Shown here: one piece after another, positions 60,315-64,000 of the stretch
Layout of the letters: the number at the start of each line of letters is the position of its first letter
How positions within the stretch are numbered: position 1 is the stretch's first letter
Assembly (NCBI RefSeq): GCF_003814875.1
Contig: NZ_RKQF01000001.1
Coordinates: 2,604,001 to 2,668,000 of the forward strand
From: Streptomyces sp. Ag109_O5-1
Lineage (GTDB): Bacteria > Actinomycetota > Actinomycetes > Streptomycetales > Streptomycetaceae
DNA: 64,000 nucleotides
Reading direction: 5' to 3'
The notes under the pieces: generated by a model
Told to the model about the DNA's origin: nothing
Databases searched by the model: none
The model's input: the letters and a program-made list of their open reading frames with translations, nothing else
Translations under genes and position numbers: made by a program

Positions 60315-61766
60315 GTGGTCAGCAACAAACTCACTGTCGGGGATCTGCTCTCCTACCCGGCACTCCAGCTCTCCGTGAAGGCCGGTCGCGGCGGTCTGGG
60401 GCGGTCGGTGTCCTGGGCGCACGCCAGCGAACTCGCCGATCCGACGCCGTGGCTCCTGGGAGCCGAGGTGATCATGACGGCGGGCCTGGCGATCCCCCGT
60501 ACCGCGGCCGGACAGCGCGCCTATCTGGAGCGGCTGGACGACGCCGGGGTGTCCGCCCTCGCGCTCTCCGCGCAGCTGCACATGCCCCCGTTGCACGACG
60601 CGTTCTTCCGGGCGGCGGAGGAGCGGGGCTTCCCGGTCCTCGAAGTGCCCCTTGCCGTTCCGTTCATCGCGGTCGCCCAGGAGATCGCGGCCTCGGTCCA
60701 GGCGGACGCCGGGCACCGGCTGGGAGCGCAGCTCCAGGTCTTCGGCGCGCTGCGCTGGCTGGTCGCCGAGGACCTCGACACGGCGGCACTCATGCGCCGC
60801 CTCGAAGACCTGTCGGGTTACGACGTCTACCTCTGCACACCTCAGGGCCGCCCGCTGCTGCCCGGAGTGCCGGTGCCGGATCCCGCCGTGCTGCCCGCTT
60901 CCGTCGACGCGCCGCCGACGATCCCCGGTGGCTTCGTCCTTCCGGTGCCCGCGCCCGGCGGCCCGGCGGGGTTTCTCGTCGCGTACGAGCGGCAGGGCGC
61001 CCAGCCCGCGGGACTCGCCGTCGCCCAGCACATCGCCACCGTGGCGGCGCTGCGCCTGGCGATGGTGCGCAACGAACGCGAGACGCTGCGCCGCGAGGGG
61101 GCGGAGACGCTGGCCGAACTCCTGCAGGAGGTGCTCGACCCGGAGGCGGCCCGCCGCCGGCTCGCCCGCCATGCGATCGAGGGCGACACCGTGCTCCTCG
61201 TGGTGCGCAACACCACCGACGAGGCGCTCCTGCCCTGTCTGGAGGACCACCCCCGGCTGCTGCTCACCCGGGGTGAGGACCGCTATGTCCTGGGGGCGCC
61301 GGAGCTGGCGACGGCCGTCGGTGAGCTGCCGGGGGTGGCGGCCGGGATGAGCCGCCCGTTCCTGCCGGGCGCCGCGCTGAAGGTCGCCCAGCGCGAGGCG
61401 CTCTGGGCGGTCTCCAAGGCCGCGGAGTCGGGCCGTCCCGTCGTCCGGTACGGCGACGACTCGACGGGCCGGTGGCTTCCCGACGACCCCGCCGTCCTGA
61501 CCGCGCTGGTCGAGCATGTGCTCGGCGACGTGCTGCGCTACGACGAGGCGCACGACTCACAGCTGCTGGTCTCCGCACGCACCTGGATGGAGCGCGACCG
61601 CCGCAACGATGCGGCCGCGGCCGCGCTGCACATCCATCCGAACACCCTCGCCTACCGGCTGCGCCGCTTCGGCGCTCTCGCCCAGCGCGACCTGACGTCG
61701 ACCGGGGCGCTGGCCGAGGTCTGGCTGGCGATCCAGGCGGCGGGGACGCTCGGCCTCACCGACTGA
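60315..61766 (+). CDS. PucR-family transcriptional regulator
   Basis: A 483-aa regulator. The N-terminal PucR domain (residues ~7-120) has LTVGDLLSYPALQLSVKAGR and SWAHASELADPTPWLLGAEV. A GGDEF-like/CdaR middle domain follows. The C-terminal HTH_30 reads RTWMERDRRNDAAAAALHIH and PNTLAYRLRRFGAL. GTG 60315 has no ribosome site and TACGCT stands eight bases upstream, so the mRNA may be leaderless. An upstream ATG frame from 60255 is unsupported. It is divergent from the permease operon and likely controls it. PucR proteins often govern purine or polyamine use. Confidence 0.92.
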   Translation: MVSNKLTVGDLLSYPALQLSVKAGRGGLGRSVSWAHASELADPTPWLLGAEVIMTAGLAIPRTAAGQRAYLERLDDAGVSALALSAQLHMPPLHDAFFRAAEERGFPVLEVPLAVPFIAVAQEIAASVQADAGHRLGAQLQVFGALRWLVAEDLDTAALMRRLEDLSGYDVYLCTPQGRPLLPGVPVPDPAVLPASVDAPPTIPGGFVLPVPAPGGPAGFLVAYERQGAQPAGLAVAQHIATVAALRLAMVRNERETLRREGAETLAELLQEVLDPEAARRRLARHAIEGDTVLLVVRNTTDEALLPCLEDHPRLLLTRGEDRYVLGAPELATAVGELPGVAAGMSRPFLPGAALKVAQREALWAVSKAAESGRPVVRYGDDSTGRWLPDDPAVLTALVEHVLGDVLRYDEAHDSQLLVSARTWMERDRRNDAAAAALHIHPNTLAYRLRRFGALAQRDLTSTGALAEVWLAIQAAGTLGLTD

Positions 61767-61807
61767 GCACGGCTCGCGGCAGGCCGGCCGGGGCGGGGCG
61801 GAGGGCG

Positions 61808-62700
61808 TCAGAATCCGGTGAGCGTGGTCTTGCCGACGGCGGTGCCGCTCTCCTGGAGGCGGTGGGCCTCGCGCAGGTTGGCGGCGTCGATCCGGCCGAG
61901 GTCCCGGGTGGCCGTGGTGGTGAGGACTCCGGCGTCCACCAGGCGGGCCACCTGGGTCAGGATGTGGTGCTGCATCTGCTGGTCGGCGGTGCGGAACATC
62001 GAGCGCGTGTACATGAACTCCCAGTGGAAGGAGATGCTCTTCGGCTTGAGCACCCCCAGGGGCAGGGCCTCGAAGTCGTCGATGGCGACGATGTGGCCGA
62101 ACGGGTTGAGCGCCTCCGCGTACGCGGCCAGGTTGTGATCGGTCCCCGTGGTGCTGAAGACGAAGTCGATGCCGTTCGGCGCCACCTCCGCCAGCTGCGG
62201 AGCCAGCGGCTTGTGGTGGTCGACCACGTGCTGCACGCCCATCCGGCGCGCGAAGTCGGCGGACTCGGGCCGCGACGCCGTGCCGATGACGGTGAGACTG
62301 GTCAGGGCGCGGGCCAGTTGCGCGGCGATGGAGCCCACGCCGCCCGCGGCCGCGGTGATCAGCAGGGCGCCGGTCTGCTCCAGCGCTCCGGTCCGCAGGC
62401 CGAGCCGCTCGAACAGGCCCTCCCAGGCGGCGAGCGCGGTCAGCGGCAGCGCGGCCGCCTCGGTGAAGGAGAGCGTCGCCGGCTTGCGGCCGACGATGCG
62501 CTCGTCGACGGCGTGGTAGCGGGAGTTGGCTCCGGGGCGGTCGATCGCACCGGCGTAGTACACCTCGTCGCCGTACGGCCCGTGGGCGTCGGCCGTGTCG
62601 ATGTGGTCGACCCCCAGCTCGACGGCGGTCCGCAGCACCTCGATCGCCGCGGCGCCGGGATCCTGACAAGCAGTGTCGGCACCCGCGCGGACCACGCCCA
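61808..62700 (-). pseudogene. Chimeric relic: aldo/keto reductase start fused to Zn-type alcohol dehydrogenase end
   Basis: The frame reads AAIEVLRTAVELGVDHIDTA and DAHGPYG, the signature of aldo/keto reductases, and passes directly into EVYYAGAIDRPGANSRYHAV, a medium-chain dehydrogenase loop. The rest is medium-chain dehydrogenase, with AGGVGSIAAQLARALTSLTV and VVDHHKPLAPQLAEVAPNGI, ending TAVGKTTLTGF. The first ~60 residues of the dehydrogenase (catalytic fold) and nearly all of the reductase are lost. An in-frame deletion joined the two genes. No good start codon was found. Confidence 0.75.
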
Positions 62701-63176
62701 GGGCGCGGCCGCGTGCCCCGGCCTCGCGAAAGGCGCACGGTGCGAGAGGTGAACGGTGCGAAGCGCGCACCGCGCGGGCGGCGACCGCCGGGCCGGCCGA
62801 GCCGCAAGCCGCCTTCGCCTCCGGGGCGTGACGGCCGGCGCCGGCCTCCTCGGTCGTTACGGCGGGACCGCTCAGCCCTGGTGGCGCGGCCGTTCCCGTG
62901 ATGTGCTGGAGGTGGCGGGAAGGACCCGACACAGACGCGGAGAAGCGGCAGGCCACGGTCGCGCACCGCGCAATCCGGATCCGCGAGAAGCGGGTGGAGC
63001 CCTTCCCGCCCTGTCGTGCGGAAGGTGTCGGCGGCCTCGGTCCCGGGTGTCTCCGGCGTGCGGGGACGGGATCGCCGTACCCCGGGCCGAAGAGCCCCCT
63101 CGGGAGGGTCCGGGCAGCCCTTGGTGCCCGCGGCCGGTCGGGCACACGCTGGGATCAGGGAACCGAGGAGGCAATC
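62701..63176. other. Stretch without a recognised gene
   Basis: Frames here are open but read as Arg/Pro-rich text without family motifs. It should include the promoter of the CBS-BON gene. No hairpin or known RNA motif was seen. Confidence 0.45.
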
Positions 63177-63842
63177 ATGCACGGCAGCCCGCACACCGTC
63201 GGCGATGTGATGACCCGCGCCGCCGTCGCCGTCGGCCGTGACGCGCCGTTCAAGGACGTCGTCACGCTGATGGACCAGTGGAGCGTCAGTGCCCTTCCCG
63301 TGCTGGAGGGCGAGGGCAGGGTGGTCGGCGTCGTGTCCGAGGCCGACCTGCTGCCCAAGGAGGAGTTCCGGGACAGTGCCGCGGACCGGTTCACCGAGCG
63401 GGACCGGCCGGCCGACCTCGCCAAGGCCGCCGGGGTGACCGCCGGGGAGCTGATGAGCGCGCCCGCGGTGACCGTGCACGCCGACGCCACCCTGGCCGAG
63501 GCCGCCCGCATCATGGCCCGGCGCAGGGTCAAGCGGCTGCCCGTCGTCGACGGCGTGGGCATGCTCGAAGGCATCGTCAGCCGTGCGGACCTGCTCAAGG
63601 TGTTCCTCCGCGAGGACGAGGAACTGGCCGAGGAGGTACGCCAGGAGGTGATCGAACAGCTGTTCCCGATCTCCGCGGACCACATCCGGGTCGAGGTCGC
63701 CGAGGGGGTCGTCACCCTCACCGGCTGGATCGACGGCCCGGCTCTGGCACCGGTGGCCGAACGCCTGGCCCGGGCCGTGGAAGGGGTGGTCGACGTCCGC
63801 TGCCACCTCGCCCCGGTGTCCGTGCGCTGCGATCCGCTGTGA
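63177..63842 (+). CDS. CBS-pair and BON domain protein
   Basis: A 221-aa cytoplasmic protein. CBS 1 at ~7-60 has VGDVMTRAAVAVGRDAPFKD and VVGVVSEADLLPKEEF, CBS 2 at ~93-145 has ELMSAPAVTVHADATLAEAA and GIVSRADLLKVFLRED, and a BON domain at ~150-215 has IRVEVAEGVVTLTGWIDGPA. CBS pairs bind adenine nucleotides and BON domains may bind lipids. In Streptomyces such proteins often sit in dormancy or stress clusters. ATG 63177 follows GAGGAGG. Upstream frames to 62898 lack homology. Confidence 0.92.
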   Translation: MHGSPHTVGDVMTRAAVAVGRDAPFKDVVTLMDQWSVSALPVLEGEGRVVGVVSEADLLPKEEFRDSAADRFTERDRPADLAKAAGVTAGELMSAPAVTVHADATLAEAARIMARRRVKRLPVVDGVGMLEGIVSRADLLKVFLREDEELAEEVRQEVIEQLFPISADHIRVEVAEGVVTLTGWIDGPALAPVAERLARAVEGVVDVRCHLAPVSVRCDPL

Positions 63843-63854
63843 CGCGTCCGCGAG

Positions 63855-63910
63855 TCCGTACGGTGGCGTGCGCGGCCGGTGACGACCACCGGCCGCGCAC
63901 ATGTACGGAC
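63855..63910. terminator. Bidirectional terminator hairpin
   Basis: GTGCGCGGCCGGT (63868-63880) pairs perfectly with ACCGGCCGCGCAC (63888-63900) around a 7-nt loop. Outer arms GTCCGTAC (63855-63862) and GTACGGAC (63903-63910) extend the stem beyond a bulge. It begins 12 bp after the CBS-BON stop. Confidence 0.75.
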
Positions 63911-64000
63911 CGCCTGAGCCCTGCCCCAGGCGGCCCGTACCGGAACGGTCCGCGCTCCCGTCTTCTCCTCCGGGACCGGGACCTGGATGGTCAGGTCGTG

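Noticed and set aside
1..64000. CRISPR arrays, tRNA or rRNA genes, and intact insertion sequences
   Set aside because: No regularly spaced long repeats, no cloverleaf with conserved T-arm, and no transposase with DDE motifs and terminal repeats were recognised by reading.
63911..64000. A minus-strand gene entering at the right edge
   Set aside because: Two minus-strand frames are open at the edge, but neither stops before the terminator hairpin and 30 codons are too few to recognise a family.

Overview
The window is high-GC DNA with the codon use, GTG/TTG starts, GGAGG-type ribosome sites and gene families of a Streptomyces or close relative. These families include two-HTH Lrp proteins, Kdp with a fused sensor kinase, STAS-ANTAR and PucR proteins, and actinobacterial small proteins such as the DUF6131 type. 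No tRNA, rRNA, CRISPR array or intact insertion sequence was seen. Intact operons alternate with many broken gene pieces, so the region has been repeatedly cut and rejoined.

Layout. 1-5.1 kb: the end of an Lrp-type regulator, a drug-efflux MFS gene, then a decayed stretch with relics of an oxidoreductase, a SpoIIE-type phosphatase and a LuxR/AAA regulator. 5.2-26.8 kb: a potassium and ion homeostasis island with kup, a kdpA relic, a SAV_915-type gene with lysA, a universal stress protein, the full kdp operon (small ORF-kdpF-kdpA-kdpB-kdpC-kdpE-kdpD on the minus strand), a KimA-like K+ importer, a DUF4118 membrane protein coupled to a second KdpD-type kinase, and a CPA1 Na+/H+ antiporter. 27-29.9 kb: two polytopic glycosyltransferases. 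30.3-34.3 kb: two COG4705 (DUF347-repeat) membrane proteins enclosing an OmpR/histidine-kinase pair. 34.5-39.4 kb: a transporter relic, another membrane glycosyltransferase and a CitA/CitB-type two-component system. 39.6-42.5 kb: a divergent ABC importer of the nitrate/sulfonate/taurine class. 42.6-46.1 kb: two-component relics around a glycosyltransferase and an LPG-synthase-like membrane protein. 46.7-56.4 kb: secreted CAP and AMIN-like proteins, a GNAT, small proteins, a STAS-ANTAR protein, a winged-helix regulator, a GntR-ABC export operon, an acyltransferase and a polysaccharide deacetylase. 56.7-61.8 kb: an aldehyde dehydrogenase, SnoaL-like protein and NCS1 permease operon with a divergent PucR regulator. 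61.8-64 kb: a chimeric dehydrogenase relic and a CBS-BON protein.

How parts work together. The potassium genes cover P-type uptake (Kdp), proton-coupled uptake (Kup, KimA-like), sensing (two KdpD-type kinases, one KdpE) and cation/proton exchange. Four intergenic regions in this island carry 11-bp-spaced direct repeats of one half-site (minus strand GTMAR-N6-GTCAR). Two of them, ahead of kdp and between SAV_915-lysA and the stress protein, have the same layout of two pairs 32 bp apart. This suggests one OmpR-type regulator, most simply KdpE, controls the island. A different 11-bp repeat (minus strand TCAGGWT) stands at nearly the same distance before both COG4705 genes. This points to a self-contained two-component circuit of unknown purpose at 30.3-34.4 kb, the best candidate here for an undescribed system.
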